A DNA stretch of 32,847 nucleotides from Desulfobacterales bacterium (GCA_030145525.1 JAQYVL010000047.1:1-32847); one strand, 5' to 3'; numbered from the stretch's first letter, positions 16,741-24,297 are shown. Made by a program: numbers and translations. Notes: generated by a model from the sequence alone, not told the origin.

Positions 16741-16766
16741 GTGTCCCTCCATTAATGGATGGGCAC
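16741..16766 (-). terminator. Terminator-like hairpin, minus strand, no obvious gene
   Basis: A 12-base stem with one mismatch and one wobble (16741-16752 with 16755-16766). On the minus strand the hairpin is followed by TTTTT. No minus-strand gene is seen between it and the HU gene, so either a short unannotated transcript ends here or the hairpin has another role. Confidence 0.35.
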
Positions 16767-16824
16767 TAAAAAGGCTTCTCCGACGAAGTACCTCAATGCT
16801 TTTTCTTATAACATATTTATTTTC

Positions 16825-16853
16825 TTGACACAATCGCTAAAAAAACGTATTTG
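16825..16853 (+). promoter_or_regulatory. Possible promoter of the HU/IHF gene
   Basis: TTGACA (16825-16830) is a perfect -35 box. With 17 bases of spacing the -10 would be TATTTG (16848-16853), a weak match. It lies about 50 bases before the gene start, a sensible distance. Confidence 0.45.
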
Positions 16854-16904
16854 ATAGGACGTTTTTCAGGGAAAAAAACAATTTACAAAGGAGAACATAC
16901 CGCT

Positions 16905-17186
16905 ATGGCAATTACAAAGGCTGATATCATAAATTCTATACAGGATCAGATCGGATTCCCCAAAAATCAATCATCCGAAATCGTTGAAACCCTGTTAGAG
17001 CTCATAAAGAAAGACCTTGAATCCGGAAACGATGTTCTAATATCAGGATTTGGAAAATTCTGTGTCAGGGAAAAAAAGGAAAGAAAAGGCCGCAATCCTT
17101 CAACCGGGGAAGATATGATGCTTGCACCGCGAAAGGTTGTTACCTTTCGATGCTCAAGTATTTTGTGTAATAGAGTAAACGAATAA
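16905..17186 (+). CDS. HU/IHF-family DNA-binding protein
   Basis: 93 residues from ATG 16905 with AAAGGAG 11 bases upstream. The family pattern is complete: MAITKADIIN, the dimer helices, GFGKFCVREKKERKGRNPSTGED with the DNA-intercalating RNP at residues 63-65, and a C-terminal VVTFR. The phrasing is nearer IHF-alpha than HU-beta, but the two cannot be separated safely. It bends DNA as a dimer in nucleoid organisation, recombination or transcription. The gene is monocistronic: a promoter lies upstream and a strong terminator at 17204-17232. Confidence 0.9.
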   Translation: MAITKADIINSIQDQIGFPKNQSSEIVETLLELIKKDLESGNDVLISGFGKFCVREKKERKGRNPSTGEDMMLAPRKVVTFRCSSILCNRVNE

Positions 17187-17203
17187 ACATAGATGAAACA
17201 AAA

Positions 17204-17232
17204 AAAGCCTCCTCCATATATGGGGAGGCTTT
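17204..17232 (+). terminator. Intrinsic terminator after the HU/IHF gene
   Basis: An 11-base stem (17204-17214 with 17222-17232, one G-U pair) with a 7-base loop, starting 18 bases after the stop codon. The T-run is weak (CAAAATTTT). Some read-through into the small gene at 17271 is possible. Confidence 0.75.
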
Positions 17233-17270
17233 CAAAATTTTCGGAACATACACGAAAACAAGGAGGAGAT

Positions 17271-17408
17271 GTGTCCAAACAACATCCTGAATGTCCCCTG
17301 TATGCTCACACCAACTGTAAGGAGCTGGATAATCAGAAGGTTTGCGCGATTGTGCGGAAAGATAAAACCTGCCTGAAAAAAAAGAACAAAAGCAAACGGC
17401 AAAAGTGA
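17271..17408 (+). CDS. Small four-cysteine hypothetical protein
   Basis: 45 residues from GTG 17271, with AGGAGG 4 bases upstream. Four Cys fall in a regular order, CPLYAHTNC then KVCAIVRKDKTC, followed by a Lys-rich tail. The pattern suggests a zinc or Fe-S site, or a disulfide-bonded peptide. I do not recognise a named family. The longer in-frame start upstream would run through the terminator and is not supported. An overlapping ATG at 17269 opens another frame that lacks the Cys pattern. Confidence 0.5.
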   Translation: MSKQHPECPLYAHTNCKELDNQKVCAIVRKDKTCLKKKNKSKRQK

Positions 17409-17461
17409 TCCGCCGTTCAAAAAGCAACACCTTCTGCTCTGAAACAGAATATTCGAATTCC

Positions 17462-17860
17462 CTATACGCTCTGCAAAATCTTTTTTACAATATTCCCGTC
17501 TGCTGAAGATCCGAAGTGACTCATGATGGGCCTCATGGCCTGCATTCTGTTGTTGAACTGTGTAAAATTGACATTCTGCTGAATCCATACCCGGATTTCA
17601 TCTTCTGATGCCATGCTAGGCAGATATTTTTCAAGGGTTGTGATGAATCCTGAATCGGCTGTTTCTCCTTTTGCGTCAAGCATCTCTTTCTCAGCCTTAA
17701 TCAGCTTTTTAAGAACACTGATAACATCATCATCAGCCAGTTCCTTTTTATCAAGCCTTCCGAACTCCCCCATTACAACTCGAATAGCCGACTTCTTTTC
17801 CTCATCCCTCTCCTTCATCGCAGAGATCAAATCTTTTTTAATCAGCTCCTGAAGTCTCAT
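17462..17860 (-). CDS. GatB/YqeY-domain protein
   Basis: 132 residues. MRLQELIKKDLISAMKERDEEKKSAIRVVMGEFGRL is the usual YqeY opening, and the end (MRPIMSHFGSSADGNIVKKILQ) is the small GatB-like tail that resembles a tRNA-binding domain. A role in tRNA-dependent amidation has been proposed for the family but is not shown. GGAGG lies 7 bases before the ATG at 17860. The length is close to the family norm of about 150. Confidence 0.88.
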   Translation of the reverse strand: MRLQELIKKDLISAMKERDEEKKSAIRVVMGEFGRLDKKELADDDVISVLKKLIKAEKEMLDAKGETADSGFITTLEKYLPSMASEDEIRVWIQQNVNFTQFNNRMQAMRPIMSHFGSSADGNIVKKILQSV

Positions 17861-17905
17861 GGCGACACCTCCATGCTCCTCTTTGTTTGTACTCGCATAC
17901 TATAT

Positions 17906-17931
17906 ATTATATGGTGATTCTCAGAATCACC
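17906..17931 (-). promoter_or_regulatory. Palindrome next to a -10-like box upstream of yqeY
   Basis: GGTGATTCT (17913-17921) and AGAATCACC (17923-17931) form a near-perfect hairpin or operator. A TATAAT on the minus strand at 17911-17906 lies just next to it, so the palindrome would cover the spacer of a promoter reading into the YqeY gene. No good -35 box was found. The hairpin could instead help end the lipoprotein transcript, though it lacks a T-run. Confidence 0.35.
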
Positions 17932-17940
17932 TTCTGGGCA

Positions 17941-18399
17941 CTATTGTTTCTCTAAGCTATCACCCGCTTCCATCTGGTCCTGGAAAAGTGTGGATTCAAA
18001 TCCGAACAGCTTCTCATACTCCTCTTTGCTGCCGGAGCCCATTCCTAAAAATCCGATTTTGACAAGTGCGAATGGATAGCTTGGGATATAGATGTTTGCA
18101 GCCCCATTAATCTCGGGATCATCGCTGTACTCTATCTCAATGGGAGGAAGAATTAAAGGAGCCACCGGGGTCGCTGCCGTATCCGCAACAATCAATACCG
18201 CATCTGTTACAAGTCCGAAAGGCAGTGCAAGCGGTTTTAAAGCCCAATGTGAATGTTTCGTAAATTCAATTGTCGCATACCGGTAGTAGCCAAGCGTGTA
18301 ATGCCTTACAGGGCCATGGGAGCAGCCGCACAAATATGCAGTTACTGCAAACAGAATCGCAATAACACTGTTCTTTGCTGCTTTTCCTGAAACACTCAT
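17941..18399 (-). CDS. YceK/YidQ-like lipoprotein
   Basis: 152 residues from ATG 18399. The N-terminus has a Lys-containing head, a hydrophobic core and the lipobox LCGC, with Cys26 as the lipidated residue, so it should be processed by signal peptidase II and anchored in a membrane. The block LKPLALPFGLVTDAVLIVADT resembles the small YceK/YidQ lipoprotein domain (PF..L.DT.L). The C-terminal 70 residues have no match I recognise. Function is unknown. Its start lies just 9 bases from repeat copy B, which may carry or disturb its promoter. Confidence 0.65.
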   Translation of the reverse strand: MSVSGKAAKNSVIAILFAVTAYLCGCSHGPVRHYTLGYYRYATIEFTKHSHWALKPLALPFGLVTDAVLIVADTAATPVAPLILPPIEIEYSDDPEINGAANIYIPSYPFALVKIGFLGMGSGSKEEYEKLFGFESTLFQDQMEAGDSLEKQ

Positions 18400-18407
18400 T
18401 GTCAATC

Positions 18408-18544
18408 TCGTAAAAAGTAAAAATTCTGATGGCAAAGAAAAAAGTTCAAGTTCAAGGCGCGCAAATCCCGAGGAATGAGGCGTAGTTAGCCTACTCCGCA
18501 GTGACGAGGGATGAAGCGCAACACAGAAATTGGACTTTTTACGA
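18408..18544. repeat. Palindromic dispersed repeat, copy B
   Basis: A 137-base element that starts TCGTAAAAAGT and ends GACTTTTTACGA. It shares GTTCAAGTTCAAGGCGC, TAGTTAGCCTA and GATGAAGCGCAAC with copy A (16459-16627). The inner stem has a different sequence (CCCGAGG against CGAGGG), while the outer arms are kept. In the gap between the lipoprotein start and the J/HTH gene it is the only clear structured element. Confidence 0.8.
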
Positions 18545-18611
18545 AGCCATCACTCATTGGCCTGCCTCTTTCTATACATTTTCGTCCAATAGTAATATCA
18601 GGATGTAAAAA

Positions 18612-18851
18612 ATGAAAGCCTTATTTTATCATGGAAAGTATAAGGTCGAAAATGGATCTCTGGCCGAAGGACATTTTAAAGCCACATCAAAAATGAAAAC
18701 ATGGTTACCATTCGAGGGAGAGATGGTAAGAATTCGGGGGGCACAGGAGCTTAAACTTTTTACAAAACCATCATTTTTGCATAAGTGTAAGATTGATAAT
18801 ATACCCGTCTACAGCTTTTTCGGAATCAAGATGAAGAATTTCAGCATATGA
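18612..18851 (+). CDS. Doubtful 79-residue ORF
   Basis: ATG 18612 has only AGGAT upstream. The predicted protein is basic, with no membrane segment and no family I recognise. Its last 80 bases overlap the 3' end of the convergent J/HTH gene, which is the better gene. It may be a real small protein or a chance frame. Confidence 0.22.
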   Translation: MKALFYHGKYKVENGSLAEGHFKATSKMKTWLPFEGEMVRIRGAQELKLFTKPSFLHKCKIDNIPVYSFFGIKMKNFSI

Positions 18852-19421
18852 TTTTAAAAAGTTTTTTAAATATACCAGCGACGGCAGGTCATGGAACTTA
18901 TTGTTTTCAATTGCCTTTAACATGGATATGCTTATTCTGGCCACCTCAAATATCTCTTCAAGTTCTATTCCAATTGCTTTTCTCAGCTTTTTAAGATCCT
19001 GGCCGGATATGAGTTCCTTGGCAATTATCTCTTCAGCAAGTGACTTGATATCGGATTCTTTGACTTTTTCCTGAACTTTCTTAAAAAAAATATTTTTTTC
19101 TGCCGAACTCCCGGTGCGAAATATGGGTATGGATTTGTCCTGATACCTTGTTAATCGTTCCGATGGCTTTAGTTTTCCGCTTTTTACAAGCTGCTCATCA
19201 TATTCGGACCTTTTGGTTGCATCGATCAGGATATTGAAAGCATCTTCAATTCTCTTCAGCAGTACGGCCCTTTCTTCATCGGGAAAGAGGGAATATGTGC
19301 TCAGGGAATCTTCATCATAAATTAAAAGCGCATCCCGGTAGGCATGCCGTATTTCAAAAAAAGATGCATCAACAGGCACTTCGAGCAATTCATAATAATT
19401 CAATTTTTCGCTATTATTCAT
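18771..19421 (-). CDS. Degenerate J-domain plus RodZ-like HTH protein
   Basis: 216 residues from ATG 19421. Residues about 8-70 read as a J domain (YYELLEVPVDASFFEIRHAY, then IEDAFNILIDATKRSEYDEQL), but the catalytic HPD tripeptide is missing: the loop reads YDEDS. It is therefore unlikely to stimulate DnaK. Residues about 145-210 resemble the RodZ-type helix-turn-helix (GIELEEIFEVARISISMLKAIE, then LPSLVYLKNFLKSYAEIL). No membrane helix follows. The start overlaps the stop of the MinD-like gene by 8 bases (ATGAATAA), so the pair is translationally coupled. The inferred role is an adaptor for the ATPase. Confidence 0.72.
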   Translation of the reverse strand: MNNSEKLNYYELLEVPVDASFFEIRHAYRDALLIYDEDSLSTYSLFPDEERAVLLKRIEDAFNILIDATKRSEYDEQLVKSGKLKPSERLTRYQDKSIPIFRTGSSAEKNIFFKKVQEKVKESDIKSLAEEIIAKELISGQDLKKLRKAIGIELEEIFEVARISISMLKAIENNKFHDLPSLVYLKNFLKSYAEILHLDSEKAVDGYIINLTLMQK

Positions 19422-20337
19422 GGCTTCCAATCGACTCCAATCTTCCGGCCAATCTGTTTTTTTCCAGCTTTTTTACAATATGGCTCAAATCAATGGCACT
19501 TACCGTATATGAATACTTGTTAATGAATATCTTTTTTGAGTAGATTGACTCATGAACCCGTTCGTCGTAGCAGACGTTTCCCAGAAAATGAAACTTTGAG
19601 TAAAAGTAGCGGTTGCAGACCTTCTCGATTTTTTCTCCGAGCTTTGCATCGACTGTTTTTCTGAACTGGTTAATGATGAATTTAAACTGGTATTCCGTTA
19701 ACTGCTTTCGCAGCAGTTCCCCTTTCTCCGGATCATTCTCAGCTACCGCATCAATTATTCTGGCCGTCATTTCAATTGCGTTATCGTTGCCGGTAATACA
19801 ATCGGTAACAGATTTGAATTCTCTCTGGTTGAGAATCTGCCTCACCTTCCGCAAATAAACCGCCTTGATGAATTTAAAAGCATTTTCGATTGAAGTGGGT
19901 TCGGGTGTCAGAAGCAGGATACCCTCATTAGATGACAGGAAAAAATCAAGCGTATTATAATTCGTTCCTGCGCCCAAATCCAGGAGAATATAATCAAAAG
20001 GTAATTTTTGAATGGCTTTTATAATTTTAAGTTTTTGGGCTGCAAACAGGTTGGCAATTTCCATGGAACAGTTAACGGAGCTGATAATGGAAAGATTATT
20101 GATTTCAGTTGGAACTGCAACCTGGGTGAGATCAATTACGGTTTTGTCCAGAAACTTTTCGATTCCGGTTTTTACACTTGGCATTCCAGTGAATGTATGA
20201 AGATTTGCCCCTCCCAGATCAAGGTCGACAAGTACAACTCGGTTTCCCTGTTTTGCCAGCAGTACGCCAAGGTTGGCCGCGATAAAACTCTTTCCGATGC
20301 CCCCTTTGCCGCCTCCTATGGGATAGATGCATGACAT
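19414..20337 (-). CDS. MinD/ParA-family ATPase (FleN-like)
   Basis: 307 residues. The deviant Walker A GGKGGIGKSFIAANLG lies near the start, switch I is DLDLGGANLH, and Walker B is YILLDLGAG. No amphipathic MinD tail is obvious; the C-terminus is charged (KKLEKNRLAGRLESIGSHE). The domain order fits the MinD/FleN branch, which positions flagella, chemoreceptors or other polar structures. No flagellar gene is in the window, so the cargo is unknown. The next gene overlaps by 8 bases and encodes a J/HTH protein, the probable partner. The 231-base gap on its upstream side shows no clear promoter. Confidence 0.85.
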   Translation of the reverse strand: MSCIYPIGGGKGGIGKSFIAANLGVLLAKQGNRVVLVDLDLGGANLHTFTGMPSVKTGIEKFLDKTVIDLTQVAVPTEINNLSIISSVNCSMEIANLFAAQKLKIIKAIQKLPFDYILLDLGAGTNYNTLDFFLSSNEGILLLTPEPTSIENAFKFIKAVYLRKVRQILNQREFKSVTDCITGNDNAIEMTARIIDAVAENDPEKGELLRKQLTEYQFKFIINQFRKTVDAKLGEKIEKVCNRYFYSKFHFLGNVCYDERVHESIYSKKIFINKYSYTVSAIDLSHIVKKLEKNRLAGRLESIGSHE

Positions 20338-20568
20338 TTTATGTTTCCGCTCCCTTTGAAAAAAATGAGAGATGACTCACCGTTCTGAAAAATCAGCAGG
20401 AAGAATCATCTTCAAGCTTGCACATGATATTATTCCCGGAATTGATGAATCCCGGGGAAAAGCCATCCATGTAACCGCCTTGAAAACTATTTGAGGCCCC
20501 GTGGAGTTTCTATCAATATTCGGCACGTATAGCTGTGTTTACAATAAACGCCTCGACCCCTGAATTAT

Positions 20569-20751
20569 TTATTTTTCATGCGAGGGTTTTCCATAAACCT
20601 TTTTATAAGATCTGCATGCCGGACAGATGCCCTCTTCAAGCTTTACAAACTGATAAAGGAAGCCTTCCCCTTTTTCCCGGGCCCGTGTACACACGGGGCA
20701 TGACTTTTTGCAGAATTCCGCCATTTTCACGGTCATTTTTCCGTGCTCCAT
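20569..20751 (-). CDS. Small four-cysteine hypothetical protein (zinc-ribbon-like)
   Basis: 60 residues from ATG 20751, with AGGAGAGG 5 bases upstream. Two Cys pairs, CPVC (residues 18-21) and CPAC (43-46), lie 21 residues apart, the spacing of a small zinc ribbon. The tail KVYGKPSHEK is basic. I do not know a named family, but the Cys pattern and the good ribosome site support a real gene. It lies upstream of the MinD-like gene on the same strand. Confidence 0.6.
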   Translation of the reverse strand: MEHGKMTVKMAEFCKKSCPVCTRAREKGEGFLYQFVKLEEGICPACRSYKKVYGKPSHEK

Positions 20752-20922
20752 TGAACCCTCTCCTGGTAACTGATGTTATATCAACCCAAAAATAAACAAG
20801 AAATGTATCAGTATATTTCATTATTACGGTATGAGCAGAAAGTCAATTTTCATTTACAGATAAAATTTCCTCTTCCCAAAAAAAATCTGAAAAATGCCGC
20901 ACCCTTGATGTATAGACTCTCA

Positions 20923-20962
20923 TTTTATTGTACTTGCATTACAATAAAAGATGGCCTATATT
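20923..20962 (+). promoter_or_regulatory. Promoter with overlapping 10-base palindrome
   Basis: TTTTATTGTA (20923-20932) and TACAATAAAA (20940-20949) are exact inverse arms around a 7-base spacer. TTGCAT (20934-20939), 17 bases, then TATATT (20957-20962) form a likely promoter, so the palindrome covers the -35 box and could block it. The ORF-free gap 20752-21067 holds nothing else that I can name. Confidence 0.6.
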
Positions 20963-21067
20963 TCTTCCCCAACAATATCAGGATGATAAACGGGATCCCG
21001 CCTGGACAACCCTTTAATCTACTGATTCCACAAATTATATTAGAACCGGCTTTTAAGGAGGAAAGAG

Positions 21068-22072
21068 ATGAGTAAAAGCATTTATGAGCAAATGACCGAC
21101 AAGATCATGCTTACCGGATCAAAAATCGTACCGGAACTGTTTGAGATGATCGCGAGCCAGGATGAAGCCGAGCTTATGATGGCTCTGCCTGGAACCCCGA
21201 AGCAACTGGCTGAAAAACTCGGGAAGCCGTTTGAGGAGATCGATGCCATGTGCAGAGAACTTTATCATAAAGGGCTTGCCTTTAAATCATTCAAAAGCGA
21301 GACCGTTGGATACAAGATGTGCCGGGATATGATTCAGTTTCATGACGCTACAATCCTCTGGCAGGAAGCACCGAGAGAATATCTTGATCTGTGGCAGAAA
21401 TTTATGGAAGAGGAGTGGCCCGACTTTGCCCGACTTGCAGAGCAGTTTTTCCCGAAACCGTTTACACGCGTCATTCCGGTACAGGAATCCGTCGACGCCG
21501 GAGGTCAGCAGGTGCTCGAACCGGACAGCGTAAATAAAATTATCGAAGCCGCTGATATCGTGGCCGTAACAAAATGCACCTGTCGGGTGATTGCACACAA
21601 ATGTGATATGCCCCTTGAAGTATGCCTCCAGGTGAATAATGCGGCACGATACACCATCGACCGGGGTTCGGGCCGTGAGGTCACCAAAGAAGAAGCCCTG
21701 AAAATTCTGAGGGAATGTGAAGAAAAGGGGCTTGTGCATGTAACAATGAACAAAACCCATGTAGGTCATTTTATTTGTAATTGCTGCGACGACTGCTGCC
21801 AGGCACTTCCGCTTGTCATCTCTGATGGATTGAACATCTGCGATCCGAGCAGGTTCCAGGCCGAAATTGACTCCGATGCCTGCGTTGCATGCGGAACATG
21901 TCTGGAGCGCTGCTATTTTAAGGCCATTGAAGAGACAGAAAACAGTAACAATGAAACCGTAATGAGTGTCATCGCGGAAAAATGTTTTGGCTGCGGCCTG
22001 TGCAGTGTTACCTGCCCGGAAAATGCCATAAGCTTAGTTGAAGAAAGGGCTGCTGATTTCATTCCGGAGTAG
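21068..22072 (+). CDS. Winged-helix-like 4Fe-4S protein with two ferredoxin domains
   Basis: 334 residues, ATG 21068 after AAGGAGG. Residues about 35-80 look like a winged helix (LPGTPKQLAEKLGKPFEEIDAM). The middle holds Cys-rich blocks, CTCRVIAHKCDMPLEVC and ICNCCDDCC. The C-terminus has two 4Fe-4S motifs, CVACGTCLERC and CFGCGLCSVTC. Such proteins are common in sulfate reducers and are usually annotated only as 4Fe-4S binding. They may couple DNA or protein sensing to electron transfer, but this is inference. The palindrome over its promoter suggests regulation. Confidence 0.82.
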   Translation: MSKSIYEQMTDKIMLTGSKIVPELFEMIASQDEAELMMALPGTPKQLAEKLGKPFEEIDAMCRELYHKGLAFKSFKSETVGYKMCRDMIQFHDATILWQEAPREYLDLWQKFMEEEWPDFARLAEQFFPKPFTRVIPVQESVDAGGQQVLEPDSVNKIIEAADIVAVTKCTCRVIAHKCDMPLEVCLQVNNAARYTIDRGSGREVTKEEALKILRECEEKGLVHVTMNKTHVGHFICNCCDDCCQALPLVISDGLNICDPSRFQAEIDSDACVACGTCLERCYFKAIEETENSNNETVMSVIAEKCFGCGLCSVTCPENAISLVEERAADFIPE

Positions 22073-22219
22073 GCGTTCAGATTGCCGGTGTCATGGTATT
22101 TCGGATATAACGGGATAAAATAAATGGGCGCTCCCTCTTTTCACATAAACGATTAATTTTGAAAAACTTATAGAGTGCTGAAAGTTACATATTTTCAAAT
22201 GAACGTTCCTCTTTTTTTC

Positions 22220-23506
22220 TCAGGTAGCGACAAAAAGATTAATGGCGGAAAGTAGACCAATTACCCACATAACAGATGAAATTTTCTTAATCTCACCACT
22301 TAAGGCGGCAATGATGACAAAGGAAAGAAAGCCGATTGTCAGCCCTGTGGAGATACTGAAAGTCAGCGGCATCAGTATAATTGTAAGAAATGAAGGGACT
22401 GCAATCGTAAAATCCGAAAAATCAATCCCTTTAATATTTTTGAACATAAACACCCCGACAATTATCAGGGCAGGCGCAGTTGCGAATGCCGGAACGGCAC
22501 TGATCAGCGGCGCAAAGAACAGCGCTAAAAGAAAAAAAGAGGCTGTTACTATTGAAGACAATCCTGTTTTTGCTCCATCAGCAATACCGGATGCGGATTC
22601 AATATAGGTGGTGGTTGTACTCGTACCCAAAAGGGAACCGACAACAGTTGCCAGCGCATCTGCCTCAAGCATTTTATCAATATTCTGAATAGTACCGTCC
22701 TCTTTCACATGCCCAGCTTCGTAAGAACACGCGACAATGGTGCCAATTGAATCAAAAAGATCGACAAACATGAATGAAAAGATTGCACCAACCAGCCCCC
22801 ATTTCAAGGCACCGATAATATCAAGCTGTAATGCGACAGGGGCAATCGAAGGCGGCATCGAAACAAGGGCATCCGGCATTTTTACCTCGCCAAAAATGAT
22901 TCCAATAAAAAATGTCAAAAGGATACCGATCAAGATAGCCCCCCTGATCTTTTTTACTTCAAAGATTACAATGACAATAAGCCCTGCAAGACCAAGAAGA
23001 ACAGGCGTTGTCAGTTTACCGATTGATACAAGAGTTGCCGGGTTGTCAACAATCAGCCCAAGGTTTTTCATTCCGATAAAAGTAATAAAAAGGCCAATGC
23101 CCGCAGCTGCCGAGAACCTCAGGCCAATTGGAATGGCAGTGACAATTTTTTCCCGTATTCCAATAATCGTCAAAACCAGAAAAACAACTCCGGAAATAAA
23201 GACAACACCAAGCGCAGTCTGCCAGTTAAGTCCTTGACCAATGACCAATGTATATGTAAAAAAGGCATTCAGGCCCATGCCGGGAGCCATGGCAAAAGGT
23301 ACGTTAGCCCAAATTCCAACCAGAACAGTGCCAAAGAAAGCGGCAAGGCAGGTAACAGTGATTAATGCCGGTTTATCCATTCCGGCATCACTCAGGATGG
23401 CCGGATTGACAAAAATTATATAGGCCATGGTCATAAATGTAGTCAGACCGCCGATAAATTCATTTTTCAGATCAGTTCTTGTTTCAATATTAAAAATATG
23501 TTTCAT
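22220..23506 (-). CDS. NCS2 family purine permease (AzgA/GhxP-like)
   Basis: 428 residues, the usual length, with about 12 to 14 membrane segments. Family marks are FIGGLTTFMTMAYIIFVNP at the N-terminus, MAPGMGLNAFFTY and GTSTTTTYIESASG. These place it in the AzgA-like branch, which imports adenine, guanine or hypoxanthine by proton symport in the inner membrane. The exact base cannot be told. ATG 23506 follows AAGGAG. It is convergent with the 4Fe-4S gene across 147 bases that hold no clear terminator. Confidence 0.9.
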   Translation of the reverse strand: MKHIFNIETRTDLKNEFIGGLTTFMTMAYIIFVNPAILSDAGMDKPALITVTCLAAFFGTVLVGIWANVPFAMAPGMGLNAFFTYTLVIGQGLNWQTALGVVFISGVVFLVLTIIGIREKIVTAIPIGLRFSAAAGIGLFITFIGMKNLGLIVDNPATLVSIGKLTTPVLLGLAGLIVIVIFEVKKIRGAILIGILLTFFIGIIFGEVKMPDALVSMPPSIAPVALQLDIIGALKWGLVGAIFSFMFVDLFDSIGTIVACSYEAGHVKEDGTIQNIDKMLEADALATVVGSLLGTSTTTTYIESASGIADGAKTGLSSIVTASFFLLALFFAPLISAVPAFATAPALIIVGVFMFKNIKGIDFSDFTIAVPSFLTIILMPLTFSISTGLTIGFLSFVIIAALSGEIKKISSVMWVIGLLSAINLFVAT

Positions 23507-23521
23507 GTGGCTGCTCCTTAT

Positions 23522-23557
23522 CCCTGCAATGCGACTTATGTCTCGACCAGTGCAGGG
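23522..23557 (-). promoter_or_regulatory. Hairpin in the permease leader
   Basis: A 7-base stem (CCCTGCA and TGCAGGG) encloses about 22 bases and ends 3 bases before the AAGGAG ribosome site of the permease gene. It could affect translation. Purine riboswitch core features were not found by eye. Confidence 0.35.
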
Positions 23558-23786
23558 CGATCATATTTAAAATAAAATGTTTACAAGCAGATAAGATCTG
23601 TAACATACAGCAGGATATTTACAAAATGCATGCCCGAAAGAATCTTTTAGCAGACATACAATACGATATAGCACCGAATATCTGAGGCACTATATACCAC
23701 CTCTGTGATAGAATTATCGAATGCCCGGATAAAATTAATCTCACACTCCCATAAACGGATGACCTTTATGCTGCCTCCCAGAAGGC

Positions 23787-23852
23787 GTGTGTGTTATATC
23801 GCCGCCGTAGCCTTCACGGGGCGAGCGGCTAACAGCGACACCCTGTAAAAAA
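23787..23852. repeat. Imperfect inverted repeat
   Basis: GTGT, TGTTA and GCCGC blocks on the left (from 23787) recur as GCGGC, TAACA and ACAC on the right (to about 23852), around a GC-rich centre GTAGCCTTCACGGGGC. It may be the end of a small mobile element or a structured RNA. The termini do not match the integron attC consensus. Confidence 0.3.
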
Positions 23853-23961
23853 CCATATTGATTTATAAAATTATAACTTTGAAAAAACGACGTCAGCAGC
23901 CCGCTCCCGTGCAAGGTATTGTTCGGCTTTGCCGTTCTTTAATGGATGTTAAATCAAGAAA

Positions 23962-24293
23962 TTATGCATTGACCCGATTATGCACTTCGGCTTGTGGGAA
24001 ATACACTTTTACTTCTTTTTCAATTTTTTTTCCTACCTTACTTCGAGCTGTTTTCATATTGTACCGCACCTGTAGATTCAGCCAAAATTCAGGTTCTATC
24101 CCAAAATATTTACCAAGGCGTAGCGCAGTGTCAGCGGTGATTTCTCTTTTGCCATGAATAACTTGACTAACACGATTTGCCGGTACATTAATGTCTTTTG
24201 ATAGCTGACTCTGGGTAATGTTCATTGGTCTAAGAAATTCTTCTAATAGTACATCACCCGGTGTAGTGTAATTGGAGATAATTTTTTTGTCAT
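23962..24293 (-). pseudogene. higA: HigA-type antitoxin, frameshifted near the N-terminus
   Basis: The main frame from 24225 down to 23962 gives 87 residues of a HigA-family Xre antitoxin: TQSQLSKDINVPANRVSQVIHGKREITADTALRLGKYFGIEPEFWLNLQ. The expected start is ATG 24293, reading MTKKLSPITLH, but that frame then stops after a few codons. The other frame resumes with PGDVLLEEFLRP. One missing C in the CACCGGG run near 24256-24262 explains the break. An ATG at 24225 could still start a shortened protein that keeps the HTH, but it has no good ribosome site. A sequencing error is also possible. Confidence 0.72.
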
Positions 24294-24297
24294 GATT

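Larger units (their letters stand above)
23507..23961. other. Gene-free stretch between permease and higA remnant
   Basis: 455 bases without a supportable gene. The only structures I see are the leader hairpin at 23522-23557 and an imperfect inverted repeat at 23787-23852. No tRNA or riboswitch fold was recognised. Confidence 0.5.

Noticed and set aside
20773-21075. 100-residue plus-strand frame before the 4Fe-4S gene
   Set aside because: It overlaps the promoter and palindrome and has no family resemblance.
23787-23852. Integron attC-like site beside higBA
   Set aside because: The GTT and AAC ends are in the wrong order and do not fit the attC core consensus.
23507-23860. Purine riboswitch in the permease leader
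   Set aside because: No three-way junction core or conserved loops could be found by eye; only a simple hairpin is present.
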